64,000 bases of DNA, from positions 1 to 64,000 of the forward strand of contig JACCGJ010011355.1 in assembly GCA_013407085.1 (NCBI GenBank), read 5' to 3'. Below the pieces are notes generated by a model that saw only the letters and a program-made list of their open reading frames with translations, was not told the DNA's origin and made no database searches. Every line of letters starts with the position of its first letter. Within the stretch, counting starts at the first letter, position 1. Source of the DNA: Atriophallophorus winterbourni. Taxonomy: Eukaryota; Platyhelminthes; Trematoda; Plagiorchiida; Microphallidae. Shown here in pieces: positions 36,708 through 51,700 of the stretch. The translations under genes and the position numbers were made by a program.

Positions 36708-39700
36708 CTGTAAGTAGTAATTAAATACAAAAATAATCACCATTATTCAATAGCATACCAATTTTACAATATTGAGGATGTTCGTCATGCCCGTTCAACA
36801 CATGCACCGCATTCAACCGTTCCATTCCAGCGTAATGTTCATGACCGGGGTTTAATAGAAGAAAGTGACAAAATACCATGAGAACCAGAATGGGCATATG
36901 ATAATTCATATTCTAGGAGAGTTCTTTCTTTAAAGCTTCATTGACTAATCGATCTACCTGATGAGTGCACGGTGCACGAGACTGGTTATGGGGATGAGTC
37001 AGGAGGAATCATTTAAATACAGATATTTAGACCAAATTTATCTTAGTCTTCTAAATTTGTTAAATGAATCGTTATAAAATACCCCCAAAAGGGATATCAT
37101 GTCATTTCAATGTATAAGCTAAACAAATCCCTACTACTATGGCATGACCTCATATATTGTTTCGCAGCATAATGCTAACGTGTTCGGGATGGACGAGATT
37201 GAATAGCAAGTTGCCTATATAATCAGTCACATGATTGCCTGTTGTGCTAAATTTGAATTTTGAAGTATCACGTGACACGAGATTTAATCACGTGGCGTTG
37301 TTAAGTCAGTCAGAAGTGGACGAATAACATACTACTCAATCGTATAATTACAGGAGTTCAAGTTACTAATGAAAGTGAAGTTAACGGTTGTCTGCATTAT
37401 AACCCTATTCAACATAGCAATAATACACAGCAGCACAGATAAACTGAGAATGTAAAAAAGGATATCTGCTAAAAGGTTTTACAGAAGTATGGATACCAAA
37501 GAAGCTACATTATACGGTACAAATGCAAGACTCACAACAAGGAAGCCGTAATGAAAACGGAACCAGATAGAATTTATCGTAAGCTCAACACATCTGATAT
37601 TTAAAACTCGAGCGCTTCGGCCACTTGGAATATTAGTCGCACATAAACCTATGTCAACATTGCGCAGCAATTTCAACAGTACAAAATAAGAACGAGCAAA
37701 TATTGTCTACAATATTGTGTGCAGATATTGCGGAAAGAACTACGTCTGATAAATCGGTCACAAGTTAAACGATGACTACATGGACATCAACTTGCTGTGC
37801 GCAAACACGACTAGAAGTTGCTGATCTCAATTCATATCAAACAACTTAGGAAAAATTTCGACAGGGACAACACGAAGATAATGGCCAAAGATAACAACTG
37901 ATTTTTCAAGAATTCCTCCAAGCGTAACTCTTACCGACGACTTCGATCAACCAGCATCTCCAATTGACTGCTACCTTTAAACCAACGTTCATACCAGTGA
38001 CCTGACGTGCGGTTGGATTACTTTGAGCTCCTACACTTTTGGATATAACTTTCATACATTCCGGATATCTATCGGAAAGTTTGCTACGACGGATCTACTC
38101 ATACAAGAACTACCTATCTACGACTTGTCGTTCGTTGTGTGCAGCAATCGTGGATATTGTGCGTTCGTTCGTTCATTGATTTCGCTTCTGTATTTCTACT
38201 TTTAGATTTACCCATCGGTGTTACAATAACCGGAACTCCTCGGAGGATTACACAACGGGCAATCATTTTCATACCAACATTCTCCACGGGAGACTGTCAA
38301 TTGGCGGCTAAATGGGTTGACGAAATATACTTAAACCTAGTCACTTCACGCTAACTCTACACAATATCAGACTAACAATCCCCGGTTGTACATTGGCTGA
38401 CCCCGTTTAAATGAAACAAGCAGCTGGTCGCGAAGCATGTGTCGTCTGTGAGAAAGGGGTTAGTGTTAAGGTCAAATCTGTCTCGTGTCGCAACTGCTCA
38501 CAAGTGTCACAGCAAAATGTGATATCGATTCTGAATGGAATTACCTTGCTCCTCCTTTGAAGCATATGGACGCAAACACGAAAATAAGATTTGTTTAACT
38601 TTTATACGTATTTCCTATGGTATTGCGTTTTGCTTTTTCACCATAAATCTTGAATGTAAATCTTAAATGTGAAACCACTCACAGAGAAGACTGATTACGA
38701 ACTCGGTCAATTTCCGAAACGGACAGACACTCTTTAAAAAGATAAGAACCCCAATCACAAGTTATTTTGGAAGAAGAGCCACTAATGATGTCACGTAGCC
38801 TTATTCTGAAGGCACCAATAACAATAACGCAAGCTAGGCGAACACCATGTGAACAACATCCACACCCTGAGCTAAGAGTCTTCTCCGCTATGGCCGAAAA
38901 AATATCATCGGCTGTTGAGTAATAGAGATTTTATTTAAAGATTTTAGACTTGAGGTGTGATCTCACAATGAACAGGCAACGTGACGTTATGCAAGGAACC
39001 GTTAACCTCTCATCACTCCAAGCAGTAGTGAGTCAATGTTTATTTCCAAAGGGCACCTATCTTCTGATAACTTCTAAATTAAGCGTGACTTACTCAATAA
39101 GCAATAGGGTATTGTGGGGGGGATAAATGTTCACCGTTCGCGAAAAAACCATGCAACAACCCGAAAATTGGATATCATATGAGACACTCACGTAATCGTA
39201 TTTCCAACATCTTCTGTGGTGGATGTGATTCATGTGAGTCATCAATTTCCAAAGATCCCACAAGCTCGTCCGATACGGCTTGTTCGAGGACACGATCAAC
39301 CACGTATTTTGTAGTTATCAAACGGGTGATTATCGTTCCATCAGGCAGCACTTCTTCTACTTCTTCTACCTGTAATCGTTATTCGAAGGATATTCACGAT
39401 TTATGGGTTCAAAGCAATTGGCTTTACAAGAAACACAGGATAGAAATATATAGATGTGAAAATATTTACGTATAAATATTGGGAATTCGTTCTCACGATC
39501 AGGGTGAGGCAGACTAATGTAATGTCAGCATACCGGCGAGACCAACGTCAGGATTTGTTTGCATATAAGCGTCATGTTTTACCATAAGTATAGCCAAAGT
39601 TGATTTTATCACATGTGCTACGAGATCGACGTCGAAATAGCTTATCCAGAGGTGGAGGGGGAGAAGTATTATGTACTTTGTATATGAGAATAAGTTCGCC

Positions 39701-42700
39701 TCGCATTCGGCTATGCATGGGAGTCTTAGGGCTTAACCGTATGGCAGATTTCCGTAACAGTCGTGAACGTTATATGCTCAATGACATACACGGCCTAGCA
39801 GAAAAATAGTTTTGTGAAACCTTGTAGTCGGTAAGTAAAGTAATGTGTTGCTTACATCCCCATCCCCATCCCATCACTTTGTGCTTCTGTGTCTGAACGT
39901 CGTGGTTCGTTGTACGAACCCTATGTAACAGTAGCATACAAGTATAACTTCATGTAGTCGGTACTTCAGTATCGTAGTCTAAAATCGGATGCATACGTTT
40001 TCAGCCTTAGAGGAAACGATGCGAGGACAAAACGGTCAATGATCCACTGTAACCTGCCTAGCAGACGAAAAGTGCTATTGTTCACATCTTCATATTGTAA
40101 ATTATTTTTGAAGCCGCGTTAGTTATGTGATCCTAAAGTGGATCTCTAGGCTTGTCTGAATATGAGAAGCGCGATCGCGGCCAAGTGTAAAATTTTTGAC
40201 TTTAAAAAAATGGAACGGCAGTTTCGTGTCAGATGACCATTGGTGTAATGCACTCAAGTGGCATTCTAACGCAAAAAATAAATATAGATGGTGTTGATTC
40301 GCCTTCGAATTTTCATACCATCAGCGAACGAAACCATCCAAAACGAGCCCAAATTTGGTGATAGTAAATCATTCATGTGGATCAGAAACGATATTAGTGC
40401 ATTCACCGATCCGTCGGAACACCGCTAGTGACATCGACTTGCTTTGACAGAAGACCATTCACGGGAACTCAAAAGTGTCGGTTTCAAAGATTGTTTTTTC
40501 CATTCGTATAGTTTCACAAAAATACGGTGTTTATCAGTTTCTTCTAGTGTACATTATTATTGTTGACTCCGTCGTAGGCTAACGATATATCGAGGTAACG
40601 AACGATTACTAGTTCTAAGGGACGAATGCTCCAGAGATAACGGTCGTGGGCCGAATGAAATTTTTGCACGAAACTTGATGCGAAAATATTGTATTTCTAG
40701 TCTCACTGTGTGATTTTGCATCATACTTTGGAGGTTTGGCGTGCATTACCAACGAGTGTTGATCACGGGCTTTCTGGTGATATGCAAAATACTAAAATTA
40801 GGCACAACAGCTGTCAGGTAGAAGATTCTCATCAGTTTGCATACTGAAAGAATCGCTCGACGGTTGACGCCCTTGTTGTGCTAACGGACCACGTATCCCG
40901 TCCATTTATTCGGAATCGAAAGTCGTGCAAGTTTGTGTCCTTGATTACACCACCGCTGTCAGCAGTGTTGTCAGGAGTTATTTACTCAAAAAACTTTCTG
41001 ATTGTGGTGTCCCTTTAAACACATTTTACTGGATAGTCTCCTGCTTTAAAGGCCGTGTGCAATATACTGTCGTCAATGGCAAAGTCTCCCGTCCGTACCT
41101 GATTCCTCGCGGTGTCCTACAGAGTGCAATTCTTTCTCCCTTCTTATTCTCTATTTACATTTCCCATCTTCCGTGTTTTCATTCCACCCATAGTCTAAAA
41201 GACGCTGACGACGTTGGCGTTGTTTTTGACCACCACAGACGTGCTGACCATCCTGCATCAGAATTTATGATCGATAGCATTGGCCAGTGGTCATCCACAC
41301 TCGACTTATCGTTAAATCCTCAAAAATGCAGAGGTAGTTTTGTCCAACGTGGTTAGTCAACCACGTCAAACACTTCATCAAGAAATTCCCCCAGTTTCAT
41401 TTAATGACTCTAAGTTCAGCAGAAGCACATGCTTCAAGTGTCTTGGCGTTATGTTATCACAAATTCTCAACTGGAATGATCATATGACTGCACAGTTCTT
41501 GAAGGCTCGAAGGTTATCTTTCTATGCCCTACGTCTGCGTTCCCTATTGGTCCCACCTGATGTAGTTAGATATTTTGCTTTTTTCCTGCATTGTTGCTCA
41601 TTTCCTTTATGCATCCCCTATAATTTTTTCCGGTCTAATTTAAAAGGATTTCCTGGTGATCAAAAGAGGTAATAAGGTATGTAACGACTGAGCTATTCCC
41701 CTACCGAGTAAATTCGAATTATGATCGTCGAACGACACTTCCGTGAATGTGACAGATTGGGCAGAGTCATTTCTCCCGATAATGCACACAAACTGCATGA
41801 GGTCCTCATGGCTTGCAAATCGTTCTCATCTACGAGAAGCAAATATCTCGTCCCTTATTCCAGAAGGGAAAAATTCAGGAGTTCTTCCGTTCCTTACCTT
41901 GCCCGCTATTTGTTATTCTTGATCTTAGGAGGCGACGGACAGTGTGAATTTCCAGATTGAATCCTCACTCTCACATTTTCTCTCATTTTTTTCGTCAACA
42001 CAAGATGGGAAGGACATTGCGGGTCATTAATCATTAGGGTTTCGGAATGATTGCATGAGAACCATTTCGAAAGATGGGAAAAATGGACAAGGTCAGTCGC
42101 AGTCGAACGCTATGCAATTCATCAAGGTCACTCGTACGAGCTCAACGTAGTGCAGACTTGAAGAGAACCACTTAGGACGAAATCGATTGAAAAATCAGTT
42201 CAGAGACCAATGTATTGTGGTGATCACATCCCCATCCCTTAAACACCACTACTGGTTTCCGGCTGTTTACCGTCATCAGGTGGAAACAGTAAGATCAGGT
42301 TCAGTAAGCCTTGAAACAGTGGAAAAGCGGTAAACAAAGAGACATGTTCGGTAAGCTGATTGGCATATCTAAGATAGGCGTGTGTTTTGTCCATTATCAT
42401 GTGCGTTTGACCGATTGGCGTTCAGTTGTATTGTGGGCTTCGTGGGTGCGCGCAATTAGTGTTGGACAGGTTGACCTCAAGAAGGAATCGAGACACAAGC
42501 GACAAGTGGGTGAGAAATGAAGGGGGCGGGTGGCTAATGTCACCGGGTGACCTCGAAACCAGCGTAGGCGATATAATGAACCTTAAAACATGAACTGGTG
42601 TAATCCTTTCACTCCTCACGATATGACCAGATATCACGATAAATATGTAATTCACTGATCGGGAGGCTGACTTTAGTATCCTGTTGGTATGTGTTGATCA

Positions 42701-45700
42701 TCACAACACAAGTTTGGACAGTCGGTCCTCACAGTTGAGGCTCCACGATATCCGCATTTTATTTGGAGCACAATTCTTTTGTAACCCAACTTTGGCTATT
42801 TTGCAAAGCAAGGCGTGTATAAATGTTTGGCATCTTGATTTACACATTACAGAAAGTGAAATCAAGTTAAGTCGAACTTGTTATTACAAATATATTATCA
42901 ACACACTGAACCTAATTTTACTGCCTTCACCTGATGACGCCATACAGACAGAAACCTGGTGTAGTGTGCAAGATGAGGAGATGTGTTCCAAATAACTGAG
43001 TTTACAGAGCGACATTTAGCGCTGTATTTAAATATGGGATCGGACGTTGTATCTTACGCAAAGAGAACAACTATTCTGCAACCGCTGTCTCTGTGCCGTT
43101 TTAGGAGTTAGTTGCTGCTTTACAAGGACCAGAATGACCGTTAGGAAATTGTATAAAATCATTTCAGCAAACAAACCCTCCTCAGAGATGACAGACTATT
43201 CAACATTTGGAGCACTGATGTCAGACTATGAAACTTTCATCACTTTTTAAACATAACGCCCCATCCGAGGTTTGATAGAACGTTAGCATCAAGGAGCTTC
43301 AGAAAGATGTTCCCTTTTGTACTTGCAGTTTCCCCTATCTAAAACAACATTACAGGATTGTTACAACTCCAACACTACTTCAACGCTCAAGGAAAGATTC
43401 TAATACTTGCATCTGATGCGCTGAATATCGCCATCAGCTCGAGGATAGCTGTGTTAGAAATAAAACGATACTCAAAACTGGTCACAGATATTATGCATTC
43501 CACAGACATTATGCTTCTCCTCGCATAAATGGCCAGCAGGTTTCACAAGCGCGCATGTATTGATTTAGCAGAGAGGTCAGGTCTCAACCACATAGGGGTA
43601 ACGATTCTCAAACAAGAATTTTAACTCTATCAATCGATATAACGATGACATGATATACATCTTATATAAGCGGTGCCAACCTGGCATTGTTCGGTAGTCA
43701 AAGGGAGAAGGATACGGTTTTAAGACTTACCTGAATTCACAGGTCATAATCACAATCACGGATAGAACAGTAAACAAACGAATTAAAACAAAGGTTAATG
43801 CTCGATCATTGAAAGGATCTTTACTCACTTCTGTCCGTTCATCCGGTTCTTGAATACTATATCTTCCAGATTCCAGAGCGGCCTCGACACCTTCCTGCCA
43901 GTCCCTGCAAGTAACTGATTGGACTGTTTCTTCTGTTGCCGTTCTACTCTTCACAATCGTTCCATCAGGTAGCACCTCTTGAACTTCCTCAATTGTATGC
44001 GATTGTTCTGGGCTACTCTGAACGACATCATGTCCAGCAGAGCCAGTCGGAAATGAGACAGCTTCGGAGATGAGTGGCGGTTGATCTACGTGTTCCAAGG
44101 TCTCACCTAACGGAGGCTCAATGAAGGTATCCTCGATATCATAGAATTGCTCCTCACTTTCAGCAGCCTGGAGTGCCCCGAAATATACTTGTTCGAAACC
44201 ATTCGCTTCAGAGGCCACTCGGGTAAGTGGGTACGTTTCCAAGGACGCTGGGGGTAAAACCAAATGCCAAACCATATTTTATAGCAAATAGGTCAACCAA
44301 TATCGGGGTTGATCAAAGTCAAGCCATTTCCATTTCAGCTTGATGGAATAATATAATATAATGTAATCTAATATTAAGATTTATTTAGAACGTGGTCAGT
44401 ACAATAGTTACCGCAGAGATATTATTAGAAACAACCGGTTCGAGTTAAATCTTCTAAATTTACTGATATTTGTGCCTCATTTGTGACACACTTGTAAGTC
44501 ATTTCATTGTATTATCTCACACATACACGCGGGATGTAAATAAAGCCTGTGCTACGAGGATGGAATCAACCTCGCAAAAGTAAGAGTATCACTGTGCCAA
44601 GGCTCACTGAACATGAGCTTACTGTCTCCACCTGCTGACGACAAGCCGTCAGAAGCTGGTAGCTGAATGTAAGTGCAAGAGACCACAGAACAGAATACTA
44701 TGGCCATTCCTAGATGACATTTGCGCTTGACTGAAATTATTCTGTGAATATGTATTGGAACACTGTGGTTACCAGTACGATTCAGAATAATGGCTTGTTA
44801 GTATAACTTTGTTTATTGCTTAACGGTTGTTCCGTAGATCGCTGAATTTGGTTTTTCTGTATCCCCCTGATGACGACAAGAAGCCATGAACCGGTTGTGT
44901 AATGTAAACGAATGTGTGTGAGCAACACAATGTTTTAAAACAAAGCTGCCTCAAGAGAGAGATACTAATGAAATTACAAGAAATTACAGTCATAGACTGC
45001 AAGTAGGATAAGATACTGCCAGGCGGCACAGGCCTAGATAGATATAAAAAGTAAAATATAAAAATATAAACGACAGTCAGACTCTAGCGTGTTTCCGCAT
45101 GCAGCTCACTACCGATGACAATGTTAGCTACGCAGTATTACAAGAATGCACGATTGTATTAAAACACATTCAAATAAGGAGCTCAAGTATTGTCACGCCC
45201 GTCTCAAAGCTAGTCAATCTGACAATAGACTGAGCTATAATTACTCTGTAACCACGAGTAAACTTTGAATGATAAACTGCTAGAGATGCGTCATGAAGCC
45301 GAAATTTTAATGTTGTGAACTCATAGTTTGCGTAAAACCTTAGCGGTATAGCATTACACACGGTTTTTTAGGGCATAGCATTTGCATAGTTGAGTCACAT
45401 AGTGATTGAAGTAATATCAACATGATCTACCGTCTATGCTCTCCCAGGCCACGACTATTCGAACCCAGTGACTTGACTCACCGTCGTCTACGAAGCAATG
45501 AAACGTGCGTCGTTTGTTAATACTTACCTTGAGTGGTTTCGGTTGGTGAAAGGTCGCTTGTATCCACTGAAATTTCTCTCTTTTCTTCAGCTGAGATGCC
45601 AACAGTACGTTCTGTAAATTCTGGTTGTTCAGATAATGATTCCACTGGCGCTGAAATGAACATGAGCCGTATAACGGAACGATAAAGAGTGTAATCTAAT

Positions 45701-48700
45701 AAGCAAATATTATCATTTCAGAGCCTAAATTGTATCTAGGATATGAAATTTTTTACGAGGATTTAGAAGATTCCCGTATGCTCCAGAGCGAATTGACCTG
45801 AAGGCCCACAAAATAAACCCTTGAGATGCAAGCATCTTGCGCTTTGAAATGTAATCACAAACAACGAAGACACTACTGATAGTACCTAATCAATAAGTTG
45901 GTTGGGTTTTTATGAAATTAGTAAACATTTTACTGAATGAAATGTGGCTTTGTATTTGAGGTGTTGTCCTTCTGGACCCAGGAGTGGTTTAATAGTAAAT
46001 ATCTCTTTGCTGTTGACCTCCACCGCGTGAATGCGACGTTCAATGCACCTCGTGTTTATGTTGAAGTGGGGAACAAAGAGCAGCCTCGAAACTGTTGTTA
46101 TAAAGTTTACGTACAATGAACCACATTGTTCACATACCCGCAATTCATTTACGGAATCGATGTATATTTCGGTTCACATCGCATTACCAATTTATAGGAT
46201 TATGAACAAAATCAATAATCGGGACCTCAGCGAGTTGCGGCATTGCTCGTTTTCAGACACCCATGCGATCACGATATACAAGCTAACGTTATCACTTACT
46301 ATCTTATGCCTATTAGTTAACGACTCATACTTTTGCTCACAAGTGATTGATTTAAAGCGAGCACTTTCTGGGTGAGTGAGCTAATCCCAACATTGTTCAC
46401 GTGATGGTCCATTTGCATCGGACAAAGGCAGTGCATAATCGGTAAAAAACAAGATTCAGGATTTCCGTTTCCGAACAGACCGCTGATACAGCAATGAGAA
46501 ATTCAAACAATAGCTGGAGTAATCAAACAATCAGTGTCTGTATGTACCTGCAATGCACGATTATTTTGATGGTTTCACGAACAGTACGCCATAAAAATAG
46601 AATAAACATCATTGCAAAGTGTTGCTCACAAACCCCGCATTTACACATCACAACTGGTTTCTGGGCGTTTGCTGTCATCAGGTGGAGACAGTGTGATTAA
46701 TTTCAATGAGGTTTGAAACAGTGAAAATTTGTAAACACAGAATTACATAGTGATTCTGTTATATCCGTGATGTGCTACTACTGTCCCAGCCTTGGGTTCG
46801 ACAGAACACAACCGTAACTGAACTTGTGTATTCAACGAATGAATGAATATCGCAAAGATTGTACAATGAACGATAATCACAATCTGCACTTACCATCTAT
46901 CTTGATTGCTGGTTGATCGATAGTTCGTTCACTGTCTATACTACAGATTCCTAGTCAAGCACTGAGGACGCTCATAGATGACCTAAGTAAGGTGTTGCTC
47001 ACACACCCCGCATTTACATACTTTTTTCTGGGCTGATGGTATCTCATTATCACACCCAGATGGCGTATTTAAACGCGTAGAAATGTTGAGAATTTGATAG
47101 GCAGAGCACAAATCATCGAGTAACGGAACTTACGAATAATTAGGCTAGCTGTTGAGATGCGGTTTATAACCGTCAAAGTATACCAAATTTACACTCGAAG
47201 GTGGTCACTTAGCCCTAGAGGACTATGATACTGCACTGACTCAACTGCTGTTGCTTCGATTGTTAGAATCAAAACAAGGATTGAAGATTGGTCGGGGCCT
47301 GTCTGTCGATTGAAGGAATTCATGTGGTTGTACAAGGGAATGAGATTAATCATCTCAAGTGATTGCTGCCGGTGCAATCTTTTGTTATAATTTTGTGGAA
47401 GGTTGAAATCACTCATTAAGAGTATTTGGGTTCCGCTCAGATTTCCAACGATACGCATTATTTCTCGTAACATTTCGTTATGGATATCAGTTGAGGTGGG
47501 CGAGCGGTAAATTACACCAAGGATGCAGCTCTCTCCCGATTCCAGGTGCAAGCTACACCACATGGTATCCTCTAGTTCAAACCGTGTATCACAAACAGTT
47601 GTACATTGTAGACGTTCATAGTAATACGCTGGTACTACACCACCTATTTTGAGCTGTCTCGCCGAAGCAGGATCATGTTTGGAATTGCCAGCTCGCCATC
47701 ATTCACCTGATCATGGAAACACGTCTCAGTTACAGCTATAATTTTAACAGAAAACTGATTGTTGAAGCGAGTTAATTCAGCTATTTTTTCGCAAACTCTT
47801 TGCATTTTGTATAAACAGTTAATACTGGTCTTGTATGTAGCGATGATATGCGGGTGGTTTCAATTGGTCCGACCCCCTGAGAGCTGAACCTTTGTAGTTT
47901 ATTTGAAACATACTCGGACACAATAGGAGATGGAAGATATGCGCATCTATCGAACAACATGCAATTCGTGAAGGTGTGTCGGCTGGAAGTGAACTGGTTT
48001 GCGATTGACAAATCAGAGTAAACTGACAACCTGTTATAACGGGATTTGCCAATATAAGATTGTGAGTATTATTCTTCGCCACGTGCGTAAATGAGCAACT
48101 GGCGTTTTATTGTGTTGTGGGACTTGTGGATGTGGGCGATTACTATTAGAATGGTCGACTCCAGGGATGAATCGGGTCACATTAGACAAGTGGATATGAA
48201 AACCGATGTATGTGTGTGACGTGACTAATGTTGCATCGAGTGAAAACGAAGCCTGCGCAAATATGTAGTTGACGTTATGACATACATACATACATACATT
48301 ATCATACATTATTAGCACATATCAGCTGGATAGATCAAAATTAGGTCTAAAGCATTACTACGTTTACCACTGCACCACAGAGCAGGGTACAATCGGTCTA
48401 ATCTTGTTGTTAGCGAATGGTGAGTACAGCTAGAACGAAACCAGAACTTGGGTGTAATTGGCGGGGAAGTAAGGACTTCTGAACAATTGACTCGGGCGCA
48501 TTCTGTCGATCTGTTAATAACAAATCAGTTGTGTCCAGCTAAATCTAGCCTGATTTCAATTATTTCAGAAAGTTGCGATTCCTTGAACCATGAGCAAGTA
48601 ATCTTGATGCATTACATTTAACCGAAACAAATTTGCCGAATCGCACTTTTCTCCGTTGAACTATGAATGTGAACGAAAGCGCAAAGCTGTTCTAAATGTA

Positions 48701-51700
48701 CCCCTAGGACCAGCCAAAAATGCTTCCGCTTTATCAAACATTTTCAGATGGCAATGTCGTTCATTTCTTCACATCAATTACAAAACCAGCGTTTCCTTTC
48801 ATCGAGATCAATGTGACAAGAATAAATTGAAGGATAATGGCTTTTGTAATATCCACAATGACCCACCTGGTAACGGTGAACCAGCCATTTCTTGTCTGAG
48901 GTCTTCGCGAACCTCCAATGGTTCGGTCTGTTTTTCGATGCGTGGAATGAGTACCGAATCGATAGCAGTTGTAACCACATGAGTTGGTGATGGGACCTCA
49001 TCCTGGGTAAGCACTTCTTCTCGATAACCCGGTTCTACATGTACCGGAAGAGGTTCGAGTTTTTTATGGGGGACCTTGGTCGAGGTCACATCCTCTGTCG
49101 TTGGTGGTTCATGTGCTTTTACTGAAATTGAATGGATTCCAAATTATAAGCTGATGAACTTTTTAGATGTTTGAACCATTGCAATATTGAGCGAAAAAGA
49201 GTTGATTTACGATGCTCACAAGTTTGCTGAAAATTTCTGTGCGTGATTCACAATACTAGTGGATTTTGACACGCCTGACGTAACATTCCAGGATAAGGTG
49301 CATCCGCAAGCTATTTAAAATAGATGAGCTAGTGACTTGGGGAAAGTAGAATTCCTTTTGATGTGTTTGCGCGTGTTTGACTAATCAGCAACATCATCAG
49401 TGCAAGCATATTATGATCAAGAAATGAAATTATGGTACGCATACCCCCGTGAAAATGTACAACGAAGCCATTGAACAACTGCAGATAAGATTTATACTTG
49501 GTTCACGTTTTATAATTGTAACATTTGTAGACGAACTTAGAAGAAGTGGAAGCATATGATAGGGATAAATGGCCGAAGTCCAAATTCTATCACCATGCAA
49601 AAATGAGAGAATGTCTGATAAATGATATTTTAGAGCACCCTGAAAATATTTAAAGATTTGTGAAGTGTAGAGTGAGATTCTAGTAATATAATTCAAACCC
49701 GTTAGAAACGACAATACAGCATGTGGCGTACCAACAGTAGTAGAGAATAAAAATTTCGAATTTTAAAGCACTGTTACATAGGGTTCGTGCAAGTAGCGGT
49801 GATATTCAAATGCGGAATTTCAAAGAAGAGTTCAAGTGAACGATTTTCTTGATGCTCACATCCCCAGCAGTAAAACTAAACTAGAACAAGACGAGAAAGA
49901 AAAGAGAATGGCTTCAGGCAATATGCCTTAATTGAGCAGAAGTAGCAACGCTAGTTTCAGTGAGCCTTGGTGCAAGGGTTGAATTAGTAAATCAGGTTTA
50001 TATTAAAATAATGGTATATGAGAGAGTAAATGCAGAAATTTTGTGTAAGAACAAAATCGGCCGAGTTGAAAGTACTCTCAAGAAATGTTCATATTCGTAA
50101 GAGGTTACTGCTGAACGCAGTTCACGCCGGCGGCTTGCAACTGATGCAATACAACCGAGTTCTGACTATCGTTGCCAGCGCTGCGGGAGAGATTGTTCCT
50201 CCCGAATCGGACTGCTTAGTCATTTAAAAAGCTGTAGAACATGAACATTCATGCGATTGTGATATACATCCACGGTTGACATCGACCGAAGGAGGCCAAC
50301 AACAACTGAACTTGAACCGCAAACAACCTATCTATCTGGCCTTACACAGCAATATTTGGCTACGTTTTCAATCATACGAAGCGACGCCAATGATGTTTCA
50401 ACTACCGTTTGGCCTAATTTACGGAAACTAAGAGAACGTATTTTACACTTGGGCATCATGGGGAATCGTGATGAATTACGAATCCTGTCTGCCAATGCTA
50501 GTATTTGAAGCTTCGGGTCTATATGTTTCGTAAAACGAACCACGATGCTCAGGACTCTACCACATAAAATAGAGCACATATTCCATGAGCCTGGAGAACA
50601 GGTTTATTGAAATTTTGACTTGATGAACGGATGGATGGATGGATGGATGAATGGATGGATGGATGGATGGATGGATGGATGGATGGATGGATGGATGGAT
50701 GGATGGATGGATGGATGGATGGATGGATGGAGGGATGGATGGATGGATGGAGGGATGGATGGATGGATGGATGGATGGATGGATGGATGGATGGATGGAT
50801 GGATGGATGGATGGATGGATGGATGGATGGATGGATGGATGGATGGATGGATGGATGGATGGATGGATGGATGGATGGATGGATGGATGATAAGATGAAA
50901 GGATAATAAAAAAGTAAAGTATTTTTTCAGCATGATAAATCCTGTTATGGTTCCCGATTTTCCGGTTCTTATTGAAGTTTATAAACATTAGAATTGCGGT
51001 TTCAACCGTACATTAAGTGATCGAGGTAGCTTTGAAATCTAAAATAAGATTAATACATGCAATCTTTCGAAGGCCAATCCGCACAACGGATCTGATCGAC
51101 ATAAGTAGGAATGCCTGTGTACTTTATAGAACGAAATGTGGTCTTAAATTACCAAAAATCTCCGATTGGGTGTTCTTTTTGGATTAGTTTCAATCAAAAC
51201 TCACCAGATTTATCGACTATTTCCGTCCGATCAGGTTGATCACCCTCAACAGGGTGTGAAAGAAACTGAGGTACACCGGTCTCGACAACACTTATGTCCA
51301 TCGATGGGGTGATAACGGATGAATCTGTCATGAACCCCTTTTCCTCAAGTTGTGATAACTCGGCTAGGGTTTCAACTTCTTCACCGGTGGCTGCTGTTGT
51401 CGAGTGCAAATGCGAAGGACACATTTTAGAGTTGACAAATAAAATATAGTGAAAAACCATACGGTCATTCTTATCGATTCTTTAAGCATACACAATGAAC
51501 AGAGAAATTAAACTGACAGACAAAACAGAGGAAAGAAGATGGCTGCCCCAAATTTGGGAAGCTTGAAAGATAACAGGTGATTTCAATCCTCCACACAGTG
51601 CATAGGTATACTCAAGCATCCTCGACAAATTTAATTACACAGTGACTCATTTAATCTATTGAAATGATCCCTAGATCAAAATGAAAACAGTTCGATGGTA

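Noticed and set aside
45910..46375. Overlapping ORFs on both strands in an intron
   Set aside because: No motifs or phase-compatible splice sites. They overlap each other in opposite directions.
50557..50988. ORFs of Ile-His-Pro-Ser or Trp-Met-Asp-Gly repeats
   Set aside because: They are translations of the (GGAT)n array in the six frames.
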